From Thermospira aquatica (GTDB lineage Bacteria > Spirochaetota > Brevinematia > Brevinematales > Thermospiraceae): DNA of 64,000 nt. The DNA lies in NCBI RefSeq assembly GCF_023525255.1, contig NZ_CP073355.1, positions 806,001 through 870,000 on the forward strand, in the 5' to 3' direction. The notes beneath the pieces were generated by a model. It did no database searches, was not told where the DNA came from, and saw nothing but the letters and a program-made list of their open reading frames with translations. Below, piece by piece: positions 35,298-44,524 of this stretch. Made by a program: the position numbers and the translations under genes. Each line of letters starts with the position of its first letter. Within the stretch, counting starts at the first letter, position 1.

Positions 35298-35851
35298 CTA
35301 TCTCCAAAAACGTCCCCGATATCTTTGAGGAAGGGGAGATTTTTATCCTTTTGGGAGAGGAGGGATTCATCAATAGGACATGGCCAGGCTATATTGATCT
35401 CGGGATCATTATAGCGTATCCCTCCATCAGAGGCGGGGTGGTAAAAATTGTCCGTCTTATAAGCTACGATGGCTTCTTCTGACAGCACCACAAAGCCATG
35501 AGCAAATCCTGCTGGGATGTAAAGTTGGCGGAAATTGGTATCAGAAAGCTCGAGGCCAAACCACTGTTTATATGTGGGGGAGGATGAACGAAGATCTACT
35601 GCCACGTCCCATATGACACCGTGAATGACACGAACAAGTTTGGCTTGAGTGTAAGGGGGGCGCTGAAAGTGTAATCCCCGTACCACGCCTCGTTTGGAGA
35701 AGGACTGATTGTCCTGAACAAAAGAGGTCTGTATTCCATATTCGGCAAAGACCCTGGCATTGTAACTCTCAAAAAAATACCCTCGTTCATCTTGAAAAAC
35801 CTTTGGGGTGTATATGAAAAGACCTGCAATGGGGGTTGGTTCAAATCCCAT
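35294..35851 (-). CDS. rfbC: dTDP-4-dehydrorhamnose 3,5-epimerase
   Basis: 185 residues, usual length. Cupin-fold epimerase. [20 protein letters not shown] at the start, [20 protein letters not shown] (active-site His), [20 protein letters not shown] and [20 protein letters not shown] are unmistakable. [14 protein letters not shown] closes the fold. Overlaps rfbA by 11 bases, so translation is coupled. Confidence 0.97.
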   Translation of the reverse strand: MGFEPTPIAGLFIYTPKVFQDERGYFFESYNARVFAEYGIQTSFVQDNQSFSKRGVVRGLHFQRPPYTQAKLVRVIHGVIWDVAVDLRSSSPTYKQWFGLELSDTNFRQLYIPAGFAHGFVVLSEEAIVAYKTDNFYHPASDGGIRYNDPEINIAWPCPIDESLLSQKDKNLPFLKDIGDVFGDR

Positions 35852-36722
35852 GTTTTATCTCCTCTGCCCTTTTGAGAATGTACTGTCCGTACTGGTTGTT
35901 TTTCATCGCTTCCCCGAGAGAGCGAAACTGTTCAAGGGAGATAAATCCTTTGAGATAGGCGATCTCTTCTAAACAAGCAACCTTTAGCCCCTGGCGGTGT
36001 TCAATGGTTTCAATAAAGGTAGAGGCTTCAAGCAGACTCTCATGGGTTCCGGTATCAAGCCAGGCAAATCCCCGTCCCAGCACTTCTATCTCAAGGGTTC
36101 CTTCTTCCAGGTACAGACGGTTGAGATCAGTGATCTCAAGCTCTCCCCGCGCCGAAGGTTTGAGTGTTTTAGCCTTAGAAACGACGGTATTATCATAAAA
36201 ATACAAACCCGTTACAGCATAGGAAGATCGTGGTTTTGCGGGCTTTTCCTCAATGGAAATTACACGACCTCTCTTGTCAAATTCTACTACGCCATACCTT
36301 TCCGGGTCATCGACATGGTAGGCAAAAATGCAAGCCCCATGATTTCTTTGAGAGGCTCTTGCAAGTTTTTCTGAGAAACCATAGCCATAAAAGATATTGT
36401 CTCCAAGAATGAGACAACAGCTCTGATTTTCAATGAAATCCTCCCCTATCAAAAAGGCTTGAGCAAGTCCCTCCGGTCTGGGTTGTTCCTTGTAGGAGAA
36501 TGTTACCCCCCACTGAGATCCATCCCCCAGCAGCCTCTGGAATAAAGGAAGATCCTGGGGAGTTGAAATAATCAAAATCTCCCGGATGCCTGCAAGCATC
36601 AACACTGAAATCGGATAATACACCATGGGTTTATCAAAGACAGGAAGAAGTTGTTTAGAAATCGAACGTGTGATAGGATAGAGACGGGTGCCACTGCCAC
36701 CGGCCAGTACGATACCTTTCAT
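35841..36722 (-). CDS. rfbA: Glucose-1-phosphate thymidylyltransferase
   Basis: 293 residues. First step, glucose-1-phosphate plus dTTP to dTDP-glucose. [20 protein letters not shown] is the nucleotidyltransferase signature; [32 protein letters not shown] and [20 protein letters not shown] complete it. It begins the rfbACDB-DUF2905-trmI transcript. The set is complete for dTDP-L-rhamnose, which would go into surface glycans or O-antigen-like polymers; no glycosyltransferases are adjacent. Confidence 0.97.
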   Translation of the reverse strand: MKGIVLAGGSGTRLYPITRSISKQLLPVFDKPMVYYPISVLMLAGIREILIISTPQDLPLFQRLLGDGSQWGVTFSYKEQPRPEGLAQAFLIGEDFIENQSCCLILGDNIFYGYGFSEKLARASQRNHGACIFAYHVDDPERYGVVEFDKRGRVISIEEKPAKPRSSYAVTGLYFYDNTVVSKAKTLKPSARGELEITDLNRLYLEEGTLEIEVLGRGFAWLDTGTHESLLEASTFIETIEHRQGLKVACLEEIAYLKGFISLEQFRSLGEAMKNNQYGQYILKRAEEIKHGI

Positions 36723-36771
36723 CGTTTTCCTCTTCTGTGATATTATCGTTTATTGGGTTTTATCATTGTAT

Positions 36772-36800
36772 ATTTTATCAGAGAAAAAAGAAAAAATCAA
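36772..36800 (-). promoter_or_regulatory. Promoter of the rfbACDB group
   Basis: Minus strand TTGATT (36800-36795), 17 bases, TAAAAT (36777-36772), about 50 bases before rfbA. Confidence 0.6.
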
Positions 36801-36872
36801 AAATAGAATGCAGTTAAGGAAAAAATATTGTAACTGGATACAAAAAAGTGCGATGAAAAAAACTTGAAAAAT

Positions 36873-36901
36873 TTGTCTTTTTCTTCTTTCTGAGTTACAA
36901 T
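36873..36901 (+). promoter_or_regulatory. Promoter of the exported protein/CHAT-like pair
   Basis: TTGTCT, 17 bases, TACAAT, 27 bases before the start at 36929. Divergent from the rfb promoter. Confidence 0.6.
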
Positions 36902-36928
36902 AATTCAAGAGTGAGAGTGGAGAGAATC

Positions 36929-37789
36929 ATGAAAAAGCTAGGGCTGCTTGTTTTTTTTACCTGGAGTATGGCCTGGTCAGTTGATTTCTTCTGGGATATT
37001 CAAAAGGCAAAATCTGTGGAGGTTGTTCAAAGTATTCCCGAGTATCAGAGTTTTATCAATTGGACGCAAGGGAAAATACGTTCAGAGGTTAAACTTCCCT
37101 ATACTCCTAATGCTGATGCCAATATTGGAAAGACGCGTGCTAAGATTGAAAGTGAAATTCGTGAAGAATTACGCGAGCGATTGATGAAAACGATGGGGTA
37201 TATACAGATATCTGATATATTTCTCTTACGTGACTATTACTCTCTCCAAACACAGATTCGAAACGAACTTATTGAGGCAGCGAACCATGCTTTTTATTAT
37301 CCACTTGTTCAAGAAAAGGGCTTTATGAAGGGTATGGCTGAACTTGATTTTTTTGGTCCGAAGGGCATTGCTCAGATCTTTTTTAGAGATAGAAATCGTA
37401 TCTCCCTCTCAAACTATATCCGTAATCAGAGGGATATCTTGTGGTATGATGGTATCGTTATTGATGTGTTTCTTTATCCCCAGTTTCTTCCCTCACTTCA
37501 GTTTCGGGTATATGATGAAGATGATAATCTTATCTATGGTCCTGAGGTGGTTGATGATACGGTTCTCATGGAGCGGGGAGTCTGTCAATACGTTGCGAGC
37601 CTTGTGGCTGCTTTTCAAAGCCAGCGTATAGGTAACCGTATTTTTTATGTTGTTCCCATCGCTATAAAGGGAAGAAACCCTACTGAAGTGGTGATAAGCC
37701 GAAGGGATGCCCGGAAGCTTCTCGCCCATGCCCAAACCCACAATGCCCTCAGATCGGCTCGAGTGGTGGTTGTGAAACCAAATCCATAG
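36929..37789 (+). CDS. Exported protein of unknown function (LPP20/spirochaete type)
   Basis: 286 residues from the ATG at 36929, which follows GTGGAGAGAATC. Signal peptide about 1-17 (GLLVFFTWSMAWS). A helical region rich in Arg/Glu (KTRAKIESEIREELRERLMK) is followed by two mixed domains; the second (YDGIVIDVFLYPQFLPSLQF, RVYDEDDNLIYGPEVV, RIFYVVPIAIKGRNPTEVVI) has the outline of exported LPP20-like proteins in spirochaetes. No enzyme motif. The CHAT-like gene starts 9 bases after its stop, so the two are co-expressed and could be functionally linked. Confidence 0.7.
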   Translation: MKKLGLLVFFTWSMAWSVDFFWDIQKAKSVEVVQSIPEYQSFINWTQGKIRSEVKLPYTPNADANIGKTRAKIESEIREELRERLMKTMGYIQISDIFLLRDYYSLQTQIRNELIEAANHAFYYPLVQEKGFMKGMAELDFFGPKGIAQIFFRDRNRISLSNYIRNQRDILWYDGIVIDVFLYPQFLPSLQFRVYDEDDNLIYGPEVVDDTVLMERGVCQYVASLVAAFQSQRIGNRIFYVVPIAIKGRNPTEVVISRRDARKLLAHAQTHNALRSARVVVVKPNP

Positions 37790-37798
37790 GGGTTGTTT

Positions 37799-38725
37799 GT
37801 GAATCAATCGTGGAGATGGTGGGAAAATACCCCGGGTCTTTCTCTGAGCAGCCATCATGATGCCCTTCTTAAACGTCTGGAAAATGGTCCGGCAAAGCTT
37901 TTATTTTATCAGAAAAAAGAGGGGTATATAAGACTTATTGTGGAGCAGGAGATGTTTCTATGGGAAACCTATCTCTCCTGGGAACGATGGCGAGGGTTTC
38001 TCGCACAAATCTCTTCTCTGCGTCAGGTAAGTTCTCTGGCTTCGGATGCTAAAAAGCTGGCATTTGATATATTTTGCGAGACTTTTCGATTGCCTCAAGA
38101 GTTCATTCATCATGGCTGGTTGCAGATTTTTACGCATGGAGAGATTCCTTTGTGGTTTTTTCCTGGGGGAGAGGATCAGGCTTTGTGGGAGTTTTTCTTG
38201 CCGGTTGCTGAAAAAAAAGTTAAGAATACCTCTTCGCGAGGTCTCGTTGTTGTGGATAGCACTCTCGGGTGGTCAGAAGCTGAGAAAAACCTCCTGTTTT
38301 CTCTTTTTCAGGTAGATACGGTAGATGTGGGCTTTTTTTCTTCGATTCTCTGGGAAAAAACGTACAGGTTTCTCCACGTTATCGCGCATGGGAAGGACGG
38401 CAAGCTTTTCTCCAATGACAAAACTTTTTCATTACTTCCTGTGGTAGGAGAAGAGCTTTGTTTTTTTCATTGCTGTGAGGCCAGTCCGCATACCCAATCC
38501 ATCGTTTCCCATGCCCTGGCTATGGGAAGTCAGCATGTTATTGCAACTGTGGAGAGTATTCTGGATGATGGTGTTCTTCTTGAGCCTATTCTTTGTTTTT
38601 ATCGTCTTTTGCTTCAAACCAATGTTCGGTATGCGTTTCATATGACTTCACTGAATTTTCCTTATTTTGCGAAGGTTTTTAGACTCTTTATGCCCTACAG
38701 GCGTTTGTATACCGCTCACAATTAG
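37799..38725 (+). CDS. CHAT-like caspase-fold protease
   Basis: 308 residues from a GTG at 37799, chosen because AGGGG lies 6 bases upstream. The C-terminal half resembles CHAT (caspase HetF associated with TPRs) domains: EIPLWFFPGG is placed like the iPwE/LL strand, FLHVIAHGKDG gives the catalytic His197 and CFFHCCEASPHTQ the catalytic Cys226 (the SACxSG position), followed by ALAMGSQHVIATVESILDDG, the family's aGa-vv-s-w-v-D segment. The N-terminal 110 residues are not recognised. CHAT proteases cut specific partners in defence and signalling systems; here the only partner is the exported protein upstream. No signal peptide, so cytoplasmic. Confidence 0.65.
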   Translation: MNQSWRWWENTPGLSLSSHHDALLKRLENGPAKLLFYQKKEGYIRLIVEQEMFLWETYLSWERWRGFLAQISSLRQVSSLASDAKKLAFDIFCETFRLPQEFIHHGWLQIFTHGEIPLWFFPGGEDQALWEFFLPVAEKKVKNTSSRGLVVVDSTLGWSEAEKNLLFSLFQVDTVDVGFFSSILWEKTYRFLHVIAHGKDGKLFSNDKTFSLLPVVGEELCFFHCCEASPHTQSIVSHALAMGSQHVIATVESILDDGVLLEPILCFYRLLLQTNVRYAFHMTSLNFPYFAKVFRLFMPYRRLYTAHN

Positions 38726-38730
38726 AAAAA

Positions 38731-38759
38731 TTGACAAAAGAGACGGTTTCTCCTAAAAT
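38731..38759 (+). promoter_or_regulatory. Promoter of tRNA-Arg
   Basis: TTGACA, 17 bases, TAAAAT, ending 12 bases before the tRNA. Overlaps nothing coding. Confidence 0.78.
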
Positions 38760-38771
38760 ATAAGACACCAT

Positions 38772-38845
<74 letters not shown>

Positions 38846-38848
38846 AAG

Positions 38849-38873
38849 GCCATCTGTTTTTTTAGCAGATGGC
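38849..38873 (+). terminator. Terminator of tRNA-Arg
   Basis: Arms GCCATCTG (38849-38856) and CAGATGGC (38866-38873), followed by a run of T's. The next 236 bases to the transporter gene hold no accepted gene; a 51-codon frame at 38884 is discussed under rejected items. Confidence 0.88.
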
Positions 38874-39109
38874 TTTTTTTGTGATGCGGGTTTTTGTATG
38901 CCGGGAGAAATGTTGTCCTGTTTTGGATGAGTGTACCACAAAATGTTTGTTCGAATCTCTTGATATGTGGGATGTGGGGCGGAAATTGATTGTTTTGGAA
39001 ATCGATGTTGTCATACAGGTAATGAAAAAATTTTTGTGAAAAGGAAAAATAGAAATTCTTTTTTCTTTTCTGTATACTATACCTTCTATCCTTGTTTTAA
39101 GGAGTTGGT

Positions 39110-40021
39110 ATGCGTCTTGTGGGTATTTTAGCTGTTCTTGGGGCGGCCGCCATCTGGGCTTTTGAACCTATTCTTGCGAGGACGATTGGAGCAGATACGG
39201 GTTTTGATCAGATGCTTTTTTCCCGTGCCTTGGGGTGCGTGGTGATGTCGGGAGTGTTTTTTTCTACACGAATACTCTTCTCTCAAAAAAAGTCTTTTGT
39301 GAATGGGTTGACACTCTCTTTTCCTCAGTGGCGTGCTTTTTTTCTCATAGGTTTTTTGGGGAGTTTCTTTGCGGATCTTTTGTATTTTATAGCTATTCTG
39401 TTTTTTCACACTCCGGTGGTGAACGCGGTGCTTATTGCGCATCTCCAACCGGTGTTTTTGGTGCTTTTTGGTCATTTCATCTTTCATGAGGGAAAATTTT
39501 CTTTTTGGGACTATGGGGGGATTGTCGCGATGCTTTTCTCTGCTCTTTTGGTTATTAGCGGGAGTCTTGATAACCTTTTGGGGCTTCGTTTTGGTGGAGT
39601 GGGGGATTTTCTCGTGCTGGGGGCGACGGTTTTCTGGGCTCTGTCGGGACTTCTTGCCAAGAAGTATCTCCAGAATCAGCCATCTTCACTGATTACGATG
39701 GGGAGATTTCTTGTTTCGTTGCCTTTTTATGGGCTTTTGGCACTCCTGGTGAGTCAGCACCTTTTTCTTTCTTTCCAATCTCTTCTTTTTGGGGCTTTGA
39801 TTGGCGTGGGATACTTTTTTTACTATGAGGGTCTCAAAAGGCTCAAAACAGCTCAGGCAGCCGCGTTGGAACTTGCTGCCCCTGTATTTGCCACGGGGTT
39901 GGGATTTGTCTTTTTTCACGAGACAGTCTCACTTTTTAAATGGATAGGCATTGGACTTCTCTTTGTTGGTATTTTTTGTTTTGAGCGGGCTTCTCGAGAT
40001 TCCGGAGAAACGGTTGCTTAA
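39110..40021 (+). CDS. EamA/DMT-family transporter
   Basis: 303 residues, about ten membrane helices as two EamA repeats. The start follows AAGGAG by 5 bases. GILAVLGAAAIWAFEPILAR and FFHTPVVNAVLIAHLQPVFL are the first repeat; GDFLVLGATVFWALSGLLAK and LKTAQAAALELAAPVFATGL the second. LGLVFFHETVSLFKWIGIGL is the typical end. Family members export amino acids, nucleotides or other metabolites across the inner membrane; the substrate cannot be inferred. Possible -10 TATACT at 39073-39078 without a good -35. Confidence 0.88.
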   Translation: MRLVGILAVLGAAAIWAFEPILARTIGADTGFDQMLFSRALGCVVMSGVFFSTRILFSQKKSFVNGLTLSFPQWRAFFLIGFLGSFFADLLYFIAILFFHTPVVNAVLIAHLQPVFLVLFGHFIFHEGKFSFWDYGGIVAMLFSALLVISGSLDNLLGLRFGGVGDFLVLGATVFWALSGLLAKKYLQNQPSSLITMGRFLVSLPFYGLLALLVSQHLFLSFQSLLFGALIGVGYFFYYEGLKRLKTAQAAALELAAPVFATGLGFVFFHETVSLFKWIGIGLLFVGIFCFERASRDSGETVA

Positions 40022-40081
40022 AAGACTTGCCTTTTAGTGCGTTTTTCTTTAAGATAATACTATCAAGCAAAAGGAAAACCG

Positions 40082-41542
40082 ATGAAGAAAACTCCTGTGG
40101 TTATTCTCTATCTCGATGGTCCGGTATACAACAAATCCCAAGAGGCTGAGTCCTGGTTTTTTCTTACGCACAGGCGTCTGGAGGGACTGGCAGACGAGAG
40201 TTTCTTTTGTGCGGAGAGAAGTCCGATAGAGGGTGTACAAGCGGTGCAGTTTTCGGATGGCAGGGCTTTTTGCGCCTGGCTGGAGGGATTTCCTTCTCAT
40301 ACCCAGCTGGTTCTGGTTCCTGCGTACGCTCCTCTCATTCAGCGTTCTCTTTTAGAAGAAGCTCTGGAAAAACAAAAGCGTTTTCTCTTTGATTATACCT
40401 ATGCGGAACTCCCTTCCGGTCTTATGGGCGAGGTGCTTGATACAAGTCTTGCTCCGTTTTTGAAAAGGGCACTGCCTGATGGGACGCCAATGTTTCGGCG
40501 CACGCTTAAGGAGTGGTTGGGGCAGGATCTTTCTTCTTACGATTGCAATATCGTGTTTACAGATATTCGTTTGCTTGAATATCGGATAAGTTTTCTTCCG
40601 GAGAATCATTATCAGGCTCTTGTTTTGAAAAAAATAATTGAAAGCGGGAAAAACTTTTCCTCTCTTCGGGAGATCCATGAGTGGATACAGTCTCATCCAG
40701 AAAGTCTTCGACAGGTGCCAACGTATATAGAAATTGAATTGACAACTCTGCACGAATCTTCAGGGCCGTTTGTGACAGATCTTTCCCGTGAGGGGGAAAT
40801 GAAACCTGCGGATCTCGTGAGGCTTCTTGAGATACTTGATGGGTTTGCCCCTGATGCGGTTATCAGTTTTGGATTGTATGGGGAGGTTTTTGTTTACAGT
40901 GGGTGGGAGACGCTTCTTCATGAGATCCAGAAGAGGCCTTCCCGGCGGTTTTTGCTGGAGAGTCGTGCCATTCACCTTTTGCCCGGGAGGGTGGAAGAAA
41001 TTCTTTCTTTGCCGAATACGGAGATCGTTATTGATGTGAGTACTGTTTCTTCCGAGACCTTTCAAAAGTGGAAAAAGCCGTCTTCTTCTCTTTTGCCCTT
41101 TGAGGGGTTGAGCGGACTTGAGTTTCTCCATGCGCTTCCTTCAAAAGAGCGTATGTATATCCAGATGACGCGCACCCATGAGAATGACAGAGAGATCATG
41201 CGATTTCATGAGCTGTGGAAAGATTTTTCTGGGCGAATCATTATCCGCAAACCGGATAGTCTGGGGGGAAAACTCCTCGATGCTCGGGTAGTTGATCTTT
41301 CTCCTGTAAAACGTACCCCATGTTTGTCTCTTCAGCGAAATCTCGTTGTTTTTTTTGATGGGACGGTTCCCCTCTGTCGTCAGGACGTAGAGGGAAAGTA
41401 TGCGGTGGGAAATATCTTTTCTGACGGGGTGGAGACCTGTTTGAAAAGATTGGGGGATGCTTATGAACGGCAGTTTTCTCATTATGGGGTAAGCACACCA
41501 CTCTGTGAAGCCTGTGATGATTGGTGGATATTCTCTTTTTAA
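40082..41542 (+). CDS. Spiro-SPASM protein
   Basis: 486 residues. C-terminal SPASM-like Cys set: RTPCLSLQRNLVVFFDG, VPLCRQDVEG, GNIFSDGVETCLKRL and PLCEACDDWW. The N-terminal half resembles a nucleotidyltransferase-type fold (KKTPVVILYLDGP, AVQFSDGRAFCAWLEGF) and the middle a TIM-barrel-like part, but there is no CxxxCxxC radical-SAM motif. This combination matches the spirochaete-restricted spiro-SPASM family. Its reaction is not known. It is one of the better lineage indicators in this window. Upstream of the start the spacing to a TATAAT-like box is poor, so the promoter was not assigned. Confidence 0.75.
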   Translation: MKKTPVVILYLDGPVYNKSQEAESWFFLTHRRLEGLADESFFCAERSPIEGVQAVQFSDGRAFCAWLEGFPSHTQLVLVPAYAPLIQRSLLEEALEKQKRFLFDYTYAELPSGLMGEVLDTSLAPFLKRALPDGTPMFRRTLKEWLGQDLSSYDCNIVFTDIRLLEYRISFLPENHYQALVLKKIIESGKNFSSLREIHEWIQSHPESLRQVPTYIEIELTTLHESSGPFVTDLSREGEMKPADLVRLLEILDGFAPDAVISFGLYGEVFVYSGWETLLHEIQKRPSRRFLLESRAIHLLPGRVEEILSLPNTEIVIDVSTVSSETFQKWKKPSSSLLPFEGLSGLEFLHALPSKERMYIQMTRTHENDREIMRFHELWKDFSGRIIIRKPDSLGGKLLDARVVDLSPVKRTPCLSLQRNLVVFFDGTVPLCRQDVEGKYAVGNIFSDGVETCLKRLGDAYERQFSHYGVSTPLCEACDDWWIFSF

Positions 41543-41600
41543 TGCCAATCTTTTTATCAAAAAATTTTTGTTTTTCTCTTTACTTTTTTTCTTTTTGCTT

Positions 41601-41606
41601 TATAAT
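41601..41606 (+). promoter_or_regulatory. -10 element of trpB2
   Basis: TATAAT 36 bases before the start. The -35 place 17 bases upstream (CTTTAC, 41578-41583) is weak. Confidence 0.5.
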
Positions 41607-41642
41607 ATGTTTCTATAGAAAGAAACACCCAAGGAGTTTTTT

Positions 41643-43004
41643 ATGGAAATTCAGAAGATTGATCTTATGCAGAAAGACATGCCCAGGAAGTGGTACAATA
41701 TCCAGGCGGATTTGCCGAAACCTCTGGATCCTCCTCTTGGTCTTGATGGGAAACCGGTCTCTCCGGATGCTCTGGGAGCAATTTTCCCCAGGGCACTGAT
41801 AGAGCAGGAGGTTTCCACCGAGCGCTGGATTGACATTCCCGAAGAGGTGCTTGATGTGTACGCACGCTGGAGACCAACGCCGGTTTTTCGTGCCATTCAT
41901 CTTGAAAAGTATCTGAAGACACCGGCGAAAATCTACTACAAATATGAAGGGGCATCACCGGCAGGTTCTCATAAGCCAAATACGGCGATTGCTCAGGTCT
42001 ACTACAACAAGAAGGAAGGGGTTAATCGTCTCACTACTGAAACGGGTGCCGGTCAATGGGGGAGTGCACTTTCTCTCGCTGGTGCTCTTTTTGGGGTTCA
42101 GGTACGGGTTTACATGGTGAAAAGTAGCTACAACATGAAACCAGCTCGGCGACAGTTGATGGCGACATGGGGGGCAGAGTGTATCGCCAGTCCAAGTAGC
42201 CAAACAGAGTTTGGCCGAAAGATCCTCGCAGACGATCCCTCGAATCCTGGAAGCCTTGGAATTGCTATTAGTGAAGCGGTTGAAGAGGCTGCAAACAGGA
42301 AGGATACCAACTATGCTCTGGGAAGCGTTTTAAATCATGTGCTTTTGCATCAGACAATTATTGGACTTGAGGCAAAACAGCAGCTGGCGATGATTGACAC
42401 CTATCCTGATGTGGTGATCGGATGCGTGGGAGGAGGAAGTAATTTTGGTGGAATAGCTTTTCCCTTTTTGCATGACGTCATTCGTGAGGGGAAGAAGGTA
42501 AAGGTTATTGCTGTTGAACCCAAGGCGTGTCCTACACTTACCAAGGGGATTTACACTTATGACTACGGTGATACAGCGGGGATGACACCGATTATGAAGA
42601 TGCACACCCTTGGACATACCTTTATGCCTCCAACTATTCATGCAGGTGGTTTGCGCTACCATGGTATGGCTCCTCTAGTAAGTGCTGTGCTCGATCAGGG
42701 TCTTATTGAGGCAAGGGCTTACTATCAGAAAGAGGTTTTTGAGGCGGGAGTTCTCTTTGCGAGGGTAGAAGGGTTAGTGCCTGCTCCAGAAAGCACCCAT
42801 GCTATCAAGGCAGCTATCGATGAAGCCGTAAGAGCTCGTGAAGAAGCTACCCCACGCGTGATCCTGTTTAACTTGAGTGGTCATGGATTTTTTGATCTCA
42901 ACTCTTATCAGCTTTACTTCGATGGAGCCATGGAGGACTACGAATATCCTGGCGAGGCTATCGAGGAGGCCCTTCATCATTTGCCCTTGCAAAATAAGGC
43001 ATAA
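41643..43004 (+). CDS. trpB: TrpB2-type tryptophan synthase beta chain
   Basis: 453 residues. PLP enzyme joining indole and serine. The long N-terminal extension ([20 protein letters not shown]), [20 protein letters not shown] and the PLP Lys in [13 protein letters not shown] are the TrpB2 form, as are [20 protein letters not shown] and [15 protein letters not shown] (phosphate-binding loop). [20 protein letters not shown] and [13 protein letters not shown] follow. TrpB2 enzymes often work without TrpA; no trpA or other trp gene is in the window. Start follows AAGGAG. Single-gene transcript with its own terminator. Confidence 0.93.
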   Translation: MEIQKIDLMQKDMPRKWYNIQADLPKPLDPPLGLDGKPVSPDALGAIFPRALIEQEVSTERWIDIPEEVLDVYARWRPTPVFRAIHLEKYLKTPAKIYYKYEGASPAGSHKPNTAIAQVYYNKKEGVNRLTTETGAGQWGSALSLAGALFGVQVRVYMVKSSYNMKPARRQLMATWGAECIASPSSQTEFGRKILADDPSNPGSLGIAISEAVEEAANRKDTNYALGSVLNHVLLHQTIIGLEAKQQLAMIDTYPDVVIGCVGGGSNFGGIAFPFLHDVIREGKKVKVIAVEPKACPTLTKGIYTYDYGDTAGMTPIMKMHTLGHTFMPPTIHAGGLRYHGMAPLVSAVLDQGLIEARAYYQKEVFEAGVLFARVEGLVPAPESTHAIKAAIDEAVRAREEATPRVILFNLSGHGFFDLNSYQLYFDGAMEDYEYPGEAIEEALHHLPLQNKA

Positions 43005-43011
43005 AAACGCT

Positions 43012-43032
43012 AAGCCCGGTCATGCCGGGCTT
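43012..43032 (+). terminator. Terminator of trpB2
   Basis: Arms AAGCCCGG (43012-43019) and CCGGGCTT (43025-43032), 5-base loop, then TTTTGTTTTT. Lies 8 bases past the stop. Confidence 0.9.
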
Positions 43033-43050
43033 TTTTGTTTTTGAGATAAA

Positions 43051-44452
43051 CCCGTTGCGTCAAATAAAAAAGTACTCGAAATTCGAATCATTGCCTCATA
43101 AAAAAAGTACTCAAAAATTCCATACAGTTTCCTCCAAATTTTTGTTTTTTACATTCTTTTTCTTTTGAAGGCTGTAAAGTTTTCTCTGGCAAGCTGTAAT
43201 TTTTTGTCTTAGGTGAAACAAATCGAGAGCCTTATAAAGCCTTGTTAGGCGTTCCTTTTGTGCCTCACTTACATAAGAGCTTTCTAAAAGCCGCTGGTAG
43301 GGAGTTTTAATATCATCATGCTTCTTTTGCACCTTGCTTCCGATTCTCTTTTTCTCTGTCATTTTCATAACCGGTTGAAAAAAGTTGGCATAAAGCCTGA
43401 GATACGCATAGAGTCGGTTCAAGTAGTAGACTTCTTCCTCGGTATCGTAGCGGAAGTATCCAACATTCTGGCGGACTATGGAATAGTTTTTCTGCTCAAC
43501 GTAGCAGTTATCATTGGAACGGGAGCTTCTTCCTCTTGTAAATTTTATCTGGTGCTTCTCACACAATCGCAGAGGATGATTAATAAATTCAGCACGGTAT
43601 CAGAATCAATTCCCCGTAACTCAAAAGGAAGTCTTCTTTGGACTTTTTCTATGGCTTCTCTTACCCATTTTGAAGCTTTGTTTTTGATTGCCACAAGTTC
43701 TGTCCAACCGCTCCAAACATCCACCATATTTAATGTTTGAGCAAAATCTCCCCGGCTATTTCCTCCCTCATGGGCTACCAGATCAATCTCCATGAACCCA
43801 GGGCAATTTTCATCCCACTCTGCCCACGTGCGTATAGCTATTTGTTGCTTTAATAGCGTTCCAGGCTTTGTACCTTTTCGTCCTTTTATCTCAAGCTTTT
43901 TACGCTCATGTTTCAAAAGTCGGTCAATACTTGAAGCACTTATATGGCGCAAGTTCTCTATGGCCTGTTGAAAACCCTGGAAATGCCCGTTTGCTAAGAG
44001 ATTATCTAAAACTTCATTTAAAATTGGCTTTAAACGTTTGCCACACATGTAGTTTTCAATTTCCCAGACCTTTTTTAGAAGTTTTAGTTCCTCTTCGCCG
44101 AATTTTTTCTTTCTGCCAGGTCTTTTGCCCTTCTTGGCTATGTCGGCTTTAAGGTAATTTTTCTTGCCTACATAGATGGTTTTTCCGTGCTGCCTCAAGA
44201 GCCTGGCGGCATAGTTTCGGTTTTTTAAACCTGTTATCCTCACAAAATAATCCAGTATCTCCTTTTTCTCTTTTTTGCTGGCTTTTTGATATTGTTTTGC
44301 CGTTTCCCTGTAAATAGGTCTCCTTTCAAACATCGCTAACTCCACCTTTTACCTCCAGTTCTTTGAACTGGATTATTTTACACAAATTTAAAGTACTTTT
44401 TTATTTTGAAGCAACGTTCCCTTTTCGAGTACTTTTATTATGAAGCAATTCG
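43051..44452 (-). mobile_element. Insertion sequence copy 1 (DDE transposase, TTGC/AAGTACTC ends)
   Basis: About 1.4 kb, flanked by a 5-bp direct repeat ATAAA (43046-43050 and 44453-44457). Each end has TTGC four bases inside the terminus and a tandem pair of similar blocks of the form TTGCxTCAxAATAAAAxAGTACTC: 43055-43080 and about 43091-43115 at the low end, and their inverted counterparts at the high end (44452 inward). The transposase reads on the minus strand and is frameshifted. Family not certain; the transposase type and 5-bp duplication would fit the IS1202-like/ISNCY group. Inserted between the trpB2 terminator and the lysS promoter, whose -35 starts directly after the target repeat. 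Confidence 0.82.
43111..44345 (-). pseudogene. Transposase of IS copy 1, disrupted by three small deletions
   Basis: The 5' piece (44345 to about 43545, 266 codons) starts MELAMFERRPIYRETAKQYQ after a good ribosome site (GGAGG... GGTGGA) and covers the HTH region and first catalytic Asp (EIDLVAHEGG). The 3' piece (43566-43111) carries the last catalytic Glu (NDNCYVEQKNYS). Compared with copy 2, copy 1 lacks one G in a GG, a CG in a CGCG and one G in a GG, all within about 40 bases just after the second catalytic Asp (GIDSDT). Net shift of four bases, so no full-length protein. Elsewhere the two copies are nearly identical. Confidence 0.85.
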
Positions 44453-44457
44453 ATAAA

Positions 44458-44486
44458 TTGCCAATTTTTGCTTTTTGCTTTATAAT
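44458..44486 (+). promoter_or_regulatory. lysS promoter, abutting IS copy 1
   Basis: TTGCCA, 17 bases, TATAAT, 38 bases before the start at 44525. The -35 begins at the base after the IS target duplication. Confidence 0.72.
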
Positions 44487-44524
44487 ACAACTCACGTAAA
44501 TTGAGGAGAATCAAGGAGAGTACG

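Noticed and set aside
38884-39039. 51-codon plus-strand frame with a Cys-rich start (VCREKCCPVLDECTTKC) after the tRNA-Arg terminator
   Set aside because: No ribosome site, no promoter of its own, lies directly behind a strong terminator, and a frame of this length is not unusual by chance.
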